From Hemicordylus capensis (lineage: Eukaryota > Chordata > Lepidosauria > Squamata > Cordylidae): DNA of 64,000 nucleotides. Below, one piece after another: positions 1 to 9,920 of the stretch (the first letter of the stretch is position 1; every line of letters begins with the position of its first letter). The DNA lies in contig NC_069662.1 of NCBI RefSeq assembly GCF_027244095.1, positions 11,310,501 to 11,374,500 of the forward strand. The letters run 5' to 3'. The notes under the pieces were generated by a model. It was not told the origin of the DNA, searched no databases, and saw nothing but the letters and a program-made list of their open reading frames with translations. Made by a program: the position numbers and the translations under genes.

Positions 1-51
1 CCTGGTCTCCCGCGTGACAGGCGGGAATACTTACCACTATACTAAGGAGGA
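1..51 (-). tRNA. tRNA-Asp (GTC), 5' two thirds, cut by window edge
   Basis: Read on the minus strand this matches eukaryotic tRNA-Asp from the acceptor strand (TCCTCCT) through the D arm (TAGTATAGTGGTAAGTA), the anticodon stem-loop and the start of the variable/T region. The anticodon stem CCCGC/GCGGG is fully paired and the loop CTGTCAC places anticodon GTC at 16-18. The T arm and 3' acceptor lie beyond base 1, so I cannot tell a working gene from a pseudogene. The upstream side (right, on the plus strand) carries a tRNA-Ala-like half, which fits a small tRNA cluster. Confidence 0.72.
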
Positions 52-81
52 AATTGTTAAATGGAGATGGCAAGGATCAAA

Positions 82-109
82 AGCGCTCTTCCACTGAGCT
101 AACATCCCC
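82..109 (-). pseudogene. tRNA-Ala-like 5' half
   Basis: On the minus strand this reads GGGGATGTTAGCTCAGTGG then AAGAGCGC, the acceptor and D arm (internal A box) of tRNA-Ala. No alanine anticodon arm or B box follows: the sequence runs into unrelated DNA before the tRNA-Asp. It is best read as a truncated tRNA-Ala or the head of a tRNA-derived SINE. Confidence 0.5.
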
Positions 110-1200
110 TTCTCATAACAGAAAATGCTTGGTGGACTAGTCTACTAGTCTGCATTGGGTTATGAAGCTGCGGGGTGGGGGGGAAGGCTTGCTTCACCTC
201 CGCCCATTGTTCTCATTGCTGCTGGCATGAGAACTTCCCAAATCCCAAGCGGGCCACCAGGGCATTCGCAGGGAGGAGCATGGAGCCCCACGCCTGCTTC
301 TCCTGCCCCATCTAGAGCCTCGCTTTGGGCCCACATTGCTGGGAACTTACTAACCTCCAGGAGGTGGCACCCTTCTAGGGTAGTGCTTGGCCCTTCTCTC
401 AGACTTTCCCAGAGGCACAAGGAGGAGGGTGATGATGGGCACCCAGTGGGAGGTCTCTGTTGAGAGCTTCCTTCCAGTCCCTCAATCAACACACTCCCCT
501 GAATACATTGGATGCTGCTAATTTCCCAACTATCTTTGCCATCCTCTCCAGATTTGAACTTGCTTCTCTATCAGTGTTGCATTCCAAAGGCAGGAGAGAG
601 AGATTTCCAGGCCATGAAGGAAAACATTCCCAGTCATTAAGGAACATTAACATTTTCCTGCTAAGTCCCCAACTATCCATCAGTCTGTCAGAGAAAACCA
701 TTGGAATACGCCCATTCATATGAAGTTAGACAGCAAAACTCAGTTGGGATTTATGATGAACCTTGGGTCTTAATCACTGAACCATAGTGTTTAAGTACCA
801 GGTTTCACATTACATTTGTGTACACTGAGTTCCAGGAGCTGAATTAGAGACATTTGCCCTGGCTATGAAGTAGCTCCATTTCAGCCTACTACACTGAATT
901 CCTTGAGCTGATTACTTAGTGGAAATTCTAGAATAAAAAGTTTGCCTTGGATCAAAACCCAGCCTGAAATATGCACTGTCTGGCCAGGAAGCCTTGCTCT
1001 CTACTCTCAGAGATTTGTAATAATTTAGTAGTAAGAGAGATGTATTCTGTACATGCTCAGAGGCAGCTCCATCTTCCTTTTATTACTGACCACTTTCCAG
1101 GACAACAAACTCAATCAGGCCTGGTTCACACAATTGCTCAAATCTAGGTTTAATGTGGGTTACTTACATTAGTGTGATTGTATGAGCCACGCCAAGATGG
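110..1200. other. intergenic, nothing recognised
   Basis: Short open frames on both strands are overlapping and low in conserved character; none resembles a known protein. No LINE, SINE or satellite consensus is recognisable to me here. Confidence 0.5.
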
Positions 1201-1202
1201 TT

Positions 1203-2768
1203 TAAGAACATAAGAACAGCCCTGCTGGATCAGGCCCGAGGCCCATCTAGACCAGCATCCTGTTTCACACAGTGGCCCACCAGATGCCACAGATGCTGGA
1301 AGCCTACAGGCAGGAGTTGAGGGCATGCCCTCTCTCCTGCTGTTACTCCCCTGAAACTGGGACTCAGAGGCATCCTGCCTTTGAGGCTGGAGGTGGCCTA
1401 TAGCCCTCAGACTAGTAGCCATTGATAGACCTCTCCTCCATGAAGTTGTCCAAACCCCTCTTAAAAACATCCCGGTTGTTGGCTGTAACCACATCTTGTG
1501 GCAGAGAACAAGTTGATTATGTGTTGTGTGAAAAAGTACTTCTGTTTGTTGGACCTAAATTTCCTGGCAATCAATTTCATGGGATGACCCCTGGTTCTAG
1601 TGCTATGGGAGAGGGAGAAGAATTTCTCTCTATCCCCTTTCTCCACTCTATGCATGATTTAATAGACCTCTATCATGTCTCCCCGCGTTCACCTTTTTCT
1701 AAACTAAAAAGCCCCAGGTATTGTAGCCTTGCCTCATAAGGAAGGTGCTCTAGAACCCTAATCATCTTGGTTGCCCTCTTCTGCACCTTTTCCAGTTCTA
1801 CAATGTCCTTTTTTAGATGTGGTGACCAGAATTGTACGCAGTACTCCAGGTGTGGCTGCACCCTAACTTTGTATAAGGGCATTATAATATTAGCAGTTTT
1901 ATTTTTCAATCCTTTTCCTAATGATCCCTAGCATGGAATTGGCCTTTTTCACAGCTGCCGCACATTGAGTCAACAATTTCAACAAGCTGTCCACCATGAC
2001 CCCAAGATCCCTCTCCTGATCAGTCACCGGCAGCTCAGATCCCATCAACGTATACTCAGAGTTGGGGTTTTTTGTCCCAATGTGCACCACTTTACACTTG
2101 CCAACATTGAACCGCTTTTGCCATTTTGTTTCCCACTCACCCAGTGTGGAGAGATCCTTTTGGAGCTCCTCACAATCCGTTTTGGATTTCACTACCTAAA
2201 AGAGTTTGGTATCATCTGCAAATTGGGCCACCTCGCTGCTTACCCCAACTTCTAGGTCATTTATAAATAAATTAAAAAGCAACAGTCCCAGTACAGATCC
2301 TTGGGGGACCCCACTTCTTACTTCCCTCCATTGTGAAAACTCTCCATTTATCCCTGCCCTCTGTTTCCTTTCCTTCAACCAGTTAGCAATCCACACTTGT
2401 CCCCTTATCCCATGACTGCTACGTTTTCTCAAGAGTCGTTGATGAAGAACTTTGTCAAAAGATTTTTGGAAGTCCAGGTATACTATGTTAACTGGATCAC
2501 CTTTATCCACATACTTGTTGACAGTCTCAAAAAACTCCAAAAGTTTTGTGAGGCAAGATTTACCTTTGCAGAAGCCATGCTGGCTCTCTCCCAGCAGGGC
2601 CTGTTCTTCTATATCCTTGAGGATGCTTTCCATCAATTTGCCTGGAATGGAGGTTAAGCTAACTGGCCTGTAATTTCCCAGATCACCCCTGAATCCCTTT
2701 TTGAAAATCAGTGTTACATTTGGTACTTTCCAGTCCTGATTGGAGAGAAAAGTTATATATTTTTGCAA
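1203..2768 (-). mobile_element. CR1 LINE, 5'-truncated
   Basis: On the minus strand the element runs from the reverse transcriptase domain to its 3' end. Landmarks are the NYRPVSL motif, VPQGSVLG, the catalytic FADD box (near 2,205-2,225), the C-terminal block [18 protein letters not shown], and a 3' UTR ending in the CR1-type TTCTTATGTTCTTA octamer tail at about 1,205. Everything 5' of the mid-RT domain is absent. The coding part is split over at least three frames, so the copy is dead. Parts of the same element recur in this window at 13.5, 17.0, 41.9/51.8 and 57.8 kb. Confidence 0.9.
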
Positions 2769-2781
2769 GGAGGCCTTATGT

Positions 2782-2900
2782 TTCTTTTTAGACTGTGAGT
2801 CCTTTGGGGACAGGGAATCATCTTTTTCATGTATTATTTAATTTTCTATGTAAACCTCTTTGAGAACTTTAGTTGAGGAGTGGTATGGAAATATTTGTAG
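2782..2900 (+). repeat. L2-type 3' tail SINE/LINE fragment
   Basis: Contains the conserved block GTGAGTCCTTTGGGGACAGG followed by TGTAAACCTCTTTGAG and GGTATGGAAAT, the stem-loop tail shared by LINE-2 and the SINEs it mobilises. It is one of several copies in the window. Confidence 0.7.
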
Positions 2901-2904
2901 TAGT

Positions 2905-3095
2905 AGTGTACAGTTTTGAACACATTACCTACAATGGGCATACAGCAGTACACACGATCTGTACTGTAATCTGGCCCCAATCCTGGGTGCTGAATTTTGA
3001 AATGAATGCATGTACAGTCATTCGCACACAAAAATGTCCCTCTTATCCTTGTACACTTGTACGAGTGTACCACGCAATGTGTGAATAGCTCTATA
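2905..3095 (+). repeat. unnamed ~200-bp interspersed repeat, copy 1
   Basis: Shares the order TGTACAGTCATTC, ACAAAAATGT, then a terminal TGTACGAGTGTA-like palindrome with copies at 20.8, 25.1 and 29.8 kb. No tRNA box or LINE tail is visible, so a non-autonomous DNA element is more likely than a SINE. I do not recognise the family. Confidence 0.5.
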
Positions 3096-3152
3096 GTGGG
3101 TCAGAGATGCAGAAATCATCCACTTCAGTTTCTCAAGTGTCAAGTGAGATGG

Positions 3153-3527
3153 GGAGGGGCCCGTAGTTTAGCGGTAGACCCTGTGCTTTGCAGGTAGGGG
3201 GTCCCATATTCAGTCCCCGGCATCTCCAGTTAAAACAGGAAGCAGGTGATGGAGAAAGTCACTGCCTGAGAGCCTAGAGAGTTTCTGCCAGTTAGAATAG
3301 ACGGAACTCCTCTGTCCATTCTGCTCAATGGTAGCGTGGCAGATCTTTCCATACCAAAGATCCTGTGTTCAGTTTCTAACATCTCTAGCTACAAGGATCA
3401 GGTAACACGTGATGAGGAAAGCTGCAGCCTGAGCCCTTGGAGAACTGCTGCCAGTCAGCGCAGGCAGTACTGGGCCAGGCCAGATGAACCAGTGGTCTGA
3501 CTCTACTGGCAGCATCATATGTTCATG
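3153..3527 (+). repeat. tRNA-Ala-derived SINE, two tandem units
   Basis: The head reads GGGCCCGTAGTTTAGCGGTA ... TGTGCTTTGCAGGTAGGGG ... CAGTCCCCGGCATCTCCAG, a degenerate tRNA with A and B boxes. A second, more diverged head-like unit follows (about 3,330-3,400), then the body ending ACCAGTGGTCTGACTC. The tail block is shared with the other SINE family at 4.9 kb. Confidence 0.7.
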
Positions 3528-4190
3528 GGCATGCACTCATAGCTGCTTCAAAATCCATAGCCCCCCTCCCTGCTGCCCCAGCTTCCTCATAAAGGAAGAG
3601 GTGCTGTGCTGCCTCCCTGCCAGGATACACCCCAATTCCCACCCCGGTCACCAGCAGCCCCAACTGCAAGGGGTTAACATTCTTTTGTTTCCTATTTCCA
3701 TGACCCACGAGGGAGAGTGACGCATTTTGCAAAACAGAGAAACATCCCAGGCGAGAGCACCAGAGTACAGTGCTCTCCTCTCCCTCTTGTGCTCTTTCAT
3801 TAGCTTAATCAAAACCATCCATCTTTCAGCCTGGGGCGGGAGGGAAGCCAAAGCTAGGCTGGGCCTGGTTCTACATTTCCTCCAAGACTCTGGTCTAAGC
3901 GGAGCTTTCAGGGTGGGAGTCTCAGGCCTGCAGTGGAGTGGATGCCCGCGGGGATGTTCAACTCCCTCTTCGTCTTCCTGGCCCAGCCAACCCAATTCCG
4001 GCTGCCCCTTCAGTTCCCCCTAAGAGTCGGGATTTGTTTTCAAGCCCAGCAACATCTGTCTGCCTTCTCTATAAAACCCTGACATTCCCCGGCAGCCAGA
4101 CATGGAAACTGCTTGTCAGGGAGGCTTTCCCCCAGCCCCACTCTCTTTATTTTATTTAGACACCGAGCAACCCCCGGGATTCCACTGCAT
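3528..4190. other. intergenic, nothing recognised
   Basis: C-rich, non-repetitive sequence. The open frames here show no recognisable domain. Confidence 0.5.
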
Positions 4191-4195
4191 GGCTG

Positions 4196-4650
4196 GCTGG
4201 AGAGAGAGAGAGAGAAGGGGGAAAGAGAGAAAGTGGAGAAAGAAAAGAAACTGGAGAAAACAAAGAAGGAAAGAGCAAGGAAGAGAGGGGAAAGAAAGAA
4301 GAGCAGAAAGAAATAATGATGGAGAGAGGAGGAGACAAAGAAATTGGAGAAAGAGAGAGAGAAGGAAAGAATGATGGAGAGAGGGAAAAGAAAGCAGGAG
4401 TGATGGAAAGAGATGGAAGGAAGAAAAGACATAGGAAAGAAAGAAGGAGAGGATGATGGAGAGAGGGAGGGAGGAAGTGGAGAGAGAAAGAAAAATGATG
4501 GGGGGAAAGAAGGAAATCAGAGAGAGGAAGAGAAGATGATGGAAAGAAAGAAAGAGAAAGAAAGAGAGAAGGGGAGGAGGGAGGTAGTAGAGAAAGAGAA
4601 AATGATAGAGGGTAAGAAGGAAATCAGAGAGAGGGAGAGAAGATGATGGA

Positions 4651-4719
<69 letters not shown>
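4196..4719 (+). repeat. GA-rich tract ending in pure (GAAA)n
   Basis: About 520 bp of purine-only sequence made of GAGAGA, GAAAG and GGAG blocks, finishing in an uninterrupted (GAAA)n run at about 4,650-4,715. The long Leu/Ser/Phe open frame on the opposite strand is an artefact of this composition. Confidence 0.95.
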
Positions 4720-4892
4720 CTTAATGACTCAAATTTGAAGAAACAGACCTTCCTAAGAATGCATGACCTGCTGTTAAAGGAGGTTGCAATTAAGCTCCCA
4801 CACCACCATCCCCCTTTTTGACTCCAACCCTTTTCCAGCAATTGTTCCAGGAAGAAAAGTACAACCTGTCCCTTGCTCTCATATCCCAATCA

Positions 4893-5192
4893 GAGCTGGT
4901 CTTGTGGTAGCAAGCATGACTTGTCCCCTTCGCTAAGCAGGGTCTGCCCTGGTTGCATATGAATGGGAGACTTGATGTATGAGCACTGTAAGATATTACT
5001 CTCAGGGGATGGAGCCGCTCTGGGAAGAGCAGAAGGTTCCAAGTTCCCTCCCTGGCAGCATCTCCAAGATAGGGCTGAGAGAGATTCCAGCCTGCAACCT
5101 TGGAGAAGCCACTGCCAGTCTGTGTAGAAGATACTGAGCCAAATGGACCAATGGTCTGACTCGGTCTATGGCAGCTTCCTATATTCCTATGT
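4893..5192 (+). repeat. tRNA-headed SINE with CR1-like tail
   Basis: Starts CTGGTCTTGTGGTAGCAAGC (A-box-like) and ends in GGCAGCTTCCTATATTCCTA, a tail resembling the CR1 3' octamer, so CR1 machinery probably moved it (inference). Full-length or near full-length copies also lie at 20.3, 21.1, 28.6-29.8, 30.2 and 54.8 kb. Confidence 0.8.
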
Positions 5193-5264
5193 TTCCCAAG
5201 GTCTGTTCCTTAAAGTGCTCCTTCACTGATCTGTCCTATCTCCCCATGTTCAGGACAAGAGTCA

Positions 5265-5435
5265 GCTTGGCCACTGCTGTCCCCACTCCGCCATGAAGCT
5301 CACTGGGTGACCTTGGACCAATCACCATCTTTTGGCCAGACCTACCTCTCAGGGTTGTTGTGAAGCTGAAAGGCGTGGAAGAACATTCTATGTAGCACTG
5401 AACACCTTGGACAAGGCCAGGGCAGGATTAAAATG
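5265..5435 (+). repeat. tRNA-derived SINE body fragment
   Basis: Contains the block GGGTGACCTTGGACCAATCA and CTCAGGGTTGTTGTGA, shared with the better-preserved copies at 16,081 and 19,480. Confidence 0.6.
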
Positions 5436-5985
5436 TTAGAAACAAGCTTCTCAAACCATGTGGAGATTATATTCCCCAACACCAACTAATTCATAAATTT
5501 GCCATCACTATCACTGGTCTCTTCAATTTGTTGCAGTTTGGGGTGTGTGCTTTGTTTTGTGACATTTCACATCATGAAAATCTTGTGACTTGTTCCAGTG
5601 TTGAATCCTAACCACACTTCCCTGGGAAAATGGCAATCAAACTCAGAATAATCCCTACCAACAATGCCATCCTAGCCGTGTGGAGAGCCTCCATGTTCAG
5701 AAGCAGTATACCATTAAATACCAGATGCTGCAGAACAAACAGTTGGGGTGGGTGGAGTTTCTTTGTCCAGCATTCTGTTGCATATCAGAGCTCCCATGGC
5801 AGGCTTAAGATGCAGGCAGGACTCAAAGTCTGGAAAATACGAAATCATGAAATGAAGAACTTGGAGAGTGTCTAGAACGGATTTCACACACCCCATAGCA
5901 TAGGATTAAGAGACAGTAAGGCCTAGGCACTGTGTGTGTGCTCTTTTCTTTTTAAGAACTGGCCCAGGCTCAGCCAACCTAAAGC
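5436..5985. other. intergenic, nothing recognised
   Basis: No convincing coding, RNA or repeat signal seen. Confidence 0.5.
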
Positions 5986-5989
5986 TCTC

Positions 5990-6092
5990 TTGCTGCTGCT
6001 GGACTACAACTCCCATCATTCTCAGCTACACTAAATTTCAGTTTCTGGGGGTGATGGGAGCTGTAGTCCAACAAAAACTGGAGAGGCTCAGG
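5990..6092. repeat. small palindromic MITE
   Basis: GGACTACAACTCCCATCATT and its inverse GATGGGAGCTGTAGTCCAAC flank a short spacer, giving a hairpin of about 100 bp. It is one of a dozen such hairpins in the window. Confidence 0.65.
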
Positions 6093-6207
6093 CTCAGAAT
6101 GGCCAACCCTTAACTAGCCACGAAAGAGATGGAAATATGGGGAGGGAAGTGTGGGGAAGTGGGGCATAGAGATCTAAAGGGGAATGGGCAATTTGCTGTG
6201 TATGCAC

Positions 6208-6210
6208 TTC

Positions 6211-6261
<51 letters not shown>

Positions 6262-6500
6262 TCGATTTCTATACAGCCCTTCCAAAAATTGCTCAGGGTG
6301 GTTTACACAGAGGTATAACAAACAAATAAGATGGATCCCTCTCCCCAAAGGGCTCACAATCTAAAGGAAACATCAGATAGACACCAGCAAAAGTCACTGG
6401 AGGTCCTGTGCTGGGGATGGATAGGGCCAGTTTCTCTCCCCCTGCTAAATAAAGAGAATCACCATGTTAAAAGGTGCCTCTTTGCCAAATGCCCCTTGAT
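6208..6500 (-). repeat. L2-tailed SINE with (AAT)n tail
   Basis: On the minus strand the body (loading block GGGGGAGAGAAACTGGCCCT, then GTGAGCCCTTTGGGGA) leads into a GTAAACCACCCTGAGC-type tail and a pure (AAT)n run (6,211-6,261). The same composite occurs at 8,056 and 8,650. Confidence 0.8.
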
Positions 6501-6504
6501 GGAA

Positions 6505-6995
6505 GGGTCTCTGTTTTCGTTTGGGTGGAGGTAAGACATTACCTCTGGCGGGCCAAAGTTGTGCAGCCCTGGCTTAAGCCGAGGAAGAAGCGGGAGGGAG
6601 AATCAAATTGCACAAAAAGAGAAAATAATCTCCATGAGCTCCAAATTACTGTTGGGAGGGAGGAATCGGAACATTCCTATTGCCGCCTGGAGGACACAGG
6701 AGGCTGCCAGCCGAGTCTTTGCCGGCTTCTAGCAAAGACTGCCTACTCTTTGCTGCCCCCTAGCAGCCAGTGTGGGGCATGGGCAGCTCCTTCTCTAACC
6801 TTTTTTTTTTTTAACACCCACTCATCCAAGGGAGAGCTCCGTAATGTGTTGCTTGATTTCGAGAGCGCCTGTCAGGTTGAACCTTCGCCCACCCCCGCAA
6901 AGAGGAATCTTCCCTTCAGATGTTCCAGGGCTGAAGCATGGCAACTTCCCAAGGTTCAGCAAAGTTGCCAACTGTCCAAGAAAGGAAGGAGAGGG
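6505..6995. other. intergenic with a hairpin-MITE remnant
   Basis: A half of the hairpin MITE family (GGCCAAAGTTGTGCAGCCCT) lies at about 6,550. The remainder is unremarkable. The long frame across 6,474-7,235 is chance. Confidence 0.45.
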
Positions 6996-7000
6996 GGGAT

Positions 7001-7226
7001 GAACTTGCCTAGCAAGCATGAGATTGCCCGGTATGGCAAACTATGGGAAACACCTATATCGGGCTGCAGCGATCTAGGAAGGTGCTCAAAGGCATCGTCT
7101 CATACTGAGCGGGAGAAGGCAATGGTAAACCCCTCCTGGATTCTACCAAAAAAAAAAAAAAAACCCACAGGGCTCTGTGGTCGCCAGGAGTCAACACCGA
7201 CTGGACAGCACCCTTTACCTTTACCT
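7001..7226 (+). repeat. Sauria SINE (5' end lost)
   Basis: Body block GGCATCGTCTCATACTGAGC, CAATGGTAAACCCCTCCTG, then the BovB-like tail TCGCCAGGAGTCAACACCGA ... CCTTTACC. An internal A-run interrupts it at 7,148-7,163. The family is known to be restricted to squamates and moved by BovB. Confidence 0.85.
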
Positions 7227-7229
7227 GCT

Positions 7230-7920
7230 TTTTGAAACAGGGTCATCTTCAGAAATCAGCAGAAGCACGTTCGTAAGGCATGATGCTAAACATGACCACT
7301 TGTGGATAGCTGCAGATCACGCCGGCATTAAATGGGTGCCTAGGGGAATAAACATCGCTCGACCCATCCCTCCTCACCACCCCCATTGCTGGATCCTACT
7401 GGTTCCTTGATTGAAAAGCACTTTTTACAATCTGAACACCCCAGGGGCATAGCAAGGTTGGAGTGGGCCCAGAGACAAGATTTTAAAATGGGCCTCCCCT
7501 CACTGAAGCTCAGCTCATGAAGTAAAGAAATCTTAAATGAGGCTGAATAGTGGTAGCAAAAAGCATAGTGTGTGTGTATGTGTGTGTGTTTATCTCCATC
7601 CTATGTGCTACAATAGAACACCATCCTAAATTATTTTTTTGTAAATTGTGGGCGTTGCAAGTCCTTTAATGGTACTAGAGAAAGACCTGCTGTTCTGGTA
7701 GTTCCAAGTCTTAACACTCACCTCAATTTCGGAGGATGAATACAACTGAAGGAAGCCCGGGCGGGTGCGCAGCTGGGGGAATCAGTCATGTGACTTGCCT
7801 CTGGTCCTCCCCCCAAGGCAGTGAGCCTCCAGACAATTGTCTCCCCTTGCCCTATTATAGTTACGCCCCTGGAACGCCCCCCCCCCCCTTATTATCTTCA
7901 AATTCCTTGTGTCAGAGATC
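7230..7920. other. intergenic, short (GT)n only
   Basis: A short (GT)n stretch near 7,567-7,590 and a C9-10 run near 7,880; otherwise nothing recognised. Confidence 0.5.
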
Positions 7921-7924
7921 CAGA

Positions 7925-8052
7925 CCTTCAGCTCTCCAGGACCTGCAGATGCTGGTCTCCATCCCTGACTATTGGCCACTGTGGCTGAGGATGATGGGAA
8001 CTGTTGTCCAGCAACAGCCGGAAGGCCAAAGTTGTACAGTCTTGGTTCAGAT
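7925..8052. repeat. palindromic MITE
   Basis: Inverted halves around ATTGGCCACTGTGGCTGAGG; ends carry AGGACCTGC / GGCCAAAGTTGTACAG. Same hairpin family as 8,362 and 26,612. Confidence 0.55.
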
Positions 8053-8055
8053 ATA

Positions 8056-8300
8056 AACCTGCTAACTGAACAAAGAGGCCCCTGTTTAAAGCAATGGTTC
8101 TCTTTAGTGAGCAGGGGGAGAGCAACTGGCCCTATCCGTCCCCAGTACAGCATCCCTCCAGTGGGTGTTGCTGGTGTCTATCTTGTTCTTTTTTTAAGAT
8201 TGTGAGCCCTTTGGGGACAGGGAGCCATCTATATTTTATTTTGTTTATTTCTATGTAAACCTCTTTGGGAAGTTTGTTGAAAAGTGTATTTAAAAAAAAC
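8056..8300 (+). repeat. L2-tailed SINE
   Basis: Head block CTAACTGAACAAAGAGGC, then GGGGGAGAGCAACTGGCCC, GTGAGCCCTTTGGGGACAGG and TGTAAACCTCTTTGGGAAG. Confidence 0.75.
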
Positions 8301-8361
8301 AAACCACCATTGTATTCGTATTTGTGTATAATATGTTCAGGGATGGCATTGGCCACATGTT

Positions 8362-8455
8362 CCTGAGATGCTCCTGCAGTTGCTGGAGTACAACTCTCAT
8401 ACTGTGGCTGGGGATGATGGGAGTTGTGGTCCAACAACAGCTTGGCTACCCCTGG
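8362..8455. repeat. palindromic MITE
   Basis: GGAGTACAACTCTCATACTG ... GATGATGGGAGTTGTGGTCC; short hairpin of the common family. Confidence 0.55.
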
Positions 8456-8566
8456 TGTCTATGAAAAACAGTTCCCCTTGGGCTCATTTCCATCTATGGG
8501 ACAAAGTTCCCTCCAAATAAATGCACATTGCCCCTTATATGCATCTCTTTCTCTCCTCCTCACTTA

Positions 8567-8597
<31 letters not shown>

Positions 8598-8599
8598 CT
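8567..8599 (+). repeat. (CA)n microsatellite
   Basis: About 16 CA units. Confidence 0.95.
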
Positions 8600-8649
8600 G
8601 CTGCTTCCACCATAGGGCTGTGACGCTTATTGTCGCTATTCCTAGAGAT

Positions 8650-8924
8650 CCCCTGCTAACTGGGCAAAGAGGCACCTTTTACCGTGGTGATTCTCTTTAT
8701 TGAGCAGGGGGAGAGTAACTGGCCCTATCCACCCCCAGCACAGCATCCCTCCAGTGACTGTTGCTGGTGTGTGTCTTAAGTTTCTTTTTAGAATGTGAGC
8801 CCTTTGGGGACAGGGAGCCATCTTATTTGTTTGTTATTTCTCTGTGTAAACCGCCCTGAACCATTTTTGGAAGGGCGGTATAGAAATCGAATTCATCATC
8901 ATCATCATCATCATCATCATCCCC
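8650..8924 (+). repeat. L2-tailed SINE with (ATC)n tail
   Basis: Best preserved copy of the family: CTAACTGGGCAAAGAGGCAC, then GTGAGCCCTTTGGGGACAGG, TGTAAACCGCCCTGAACC, TTTTTGGAAGGGCGGTATAG and a run of ATC repeats (about 8,894-8,922). Confidence 0.85.
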
Positions 8925-8961
8925 CACCCCGCGCAATATTTTTCTCCCCCCTGTAACAAGC

Positions 8962-9064
8962 ATTCCCCAGATGCGGTGGACTACCACTCCCGTCCTCCCC
9001 AGCCAAAGGCCATTGCAGCTGCGGTCGGATGATGGGACTTGTGGTCCTCAACCTCTGGCAACTC
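8962..9064. repeat. palindromic MITE
   Basis: GGTGGACTACCACTCCCGTC and its inverse GATGGGACTTGTGGTCCTC, about 100 bp. It lies 350 bp upstream of the gene promoter. Confidence 0.6.
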
Positions 9065-9415
9065 CCCCCCCCCCCCGGTACAGGAAACCCCGGCTCCTCC
9101 AGGCCAGAAGGATGCTTGGTCGTCACAGGGTGTTAAAAGGGCAGGCAGCTTAGAAAGTGGGCAACCCTAAACTCAGCCTTGGCTCAGGCGATGGGCAAAC
9201 CCACCTCCTCCCCCTGCTCCCAAGGGCAGCGCAGGCAGGCGCCTGTTTCCGCAGGCAAAGCCCACCCAGCTCCCACTTTCCCCAGTATACTGATGGGTGT
9301 ACTGGGGGAAGGTGAATGGAAAGAGAGGAGGCGGAGGCGGAGGAAACCCCCTCGGCTCCCTTTCCTCTTCCTCTTTTGCTTCTGTTTCTCTTTTCTCCTC
9401 CACTTCTCTGCTCTG

Positions 9416-9476
9416 ATTGGCTCTCTCGCCCTTTCGAGTCGCTTCCCATTGGCTCTCGCCTTCCACCCCTATAAAA
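9416..9476 (+). promoter_or_regulatory. TATA/CCAAT promoter of the CYLD-like gene
   Basis: Two inverted CCAAT boxes (ATTGG at 9,416-9,420 and 9,448-9,452, 32 bp apart) precede a consensus TATA box (TATAAAA, 9,470-9,476). Transcription would be expected about 25-30 bp downstream, near 9,500, just before a good splice donor at 9,557. The surrounding 250 bp are CpG- and C/T-rich. This is a prediction from motif spacing only. Confidence 0.65.
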
Positions 9477-9499
9477 CTTCAGCAACTTCCTTAGTCTGT

Positions 9500-9556
9500 T
9501 GTTTGTATATCGGGAGGGCTCTCGGCTTGCCAGTGGCTGCTGCGGGACCTGGGCAG
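9500..9556 (+). other. 5' non-coding exon of the CYLD-like gene
   Basis: Bounded on the right by a strong donor, GGGCAG|GTAAGG. The start is set only by the distance from the TATA box. It would splice to the acceptor at 12,705-12,706, 22 bases before the start codon. No transcript evidence is available. Confidence 0.55.
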
Positions 9557-9802
9557 GTAAGGTCTGAGACGGAAATTGCCCCAGAGCCCCCGTCCGAAGT
9601 ATAGTTAGTATTTGAAATAAGAGCGGCCCTTTTAATTCAAGGGCGTAAAACGAATCGGACTATCTATCTATCTCCCGGATCAGGAGTTATTTGGGGTCAT
9701 TGCATCGACAGAGGATGTAGTGAGAAGAAAGGGTGGGGGGCAAACAGGATTTTGCCCCCGGGCTCTGCAGAGTCTTTAAAAAGCCCTTGGGGAGGAGACA
9801 CC

Positions 9803-9920
9803 TCGGGTCCCCAGATGTTGTAGGACTACAACTCCCATCACCCCCAGCCACATTGGTGTTTGGCATGGGGAGATGGGAGTTGTAGTCCGACAACCTCAGG
9901 GGACCCAAGGTTGAGAAGCC
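9803..9920. repeat. palindromic hAT-like MITE
   Basis: CGGGTCCCCAGATGTTGTAG at one end and CCTCAGGGGACCCAAGG at the other, with GGACTACAACTCCCATCACC inverted as GATGGGAGTTGTAGTCCGAC. Confidence 0.65.

Noticed and set aside
4152-4889. 245-codon minus-strand frame
   Set aside because: Translation of the GA-rich tract; Ser/Phe/Leu low complexity only.
6474-7235. 253-codon plus-strand frame
   Set aside because: Crosses a T-run, intergenic DNA and a Sauria SINE; no domain.
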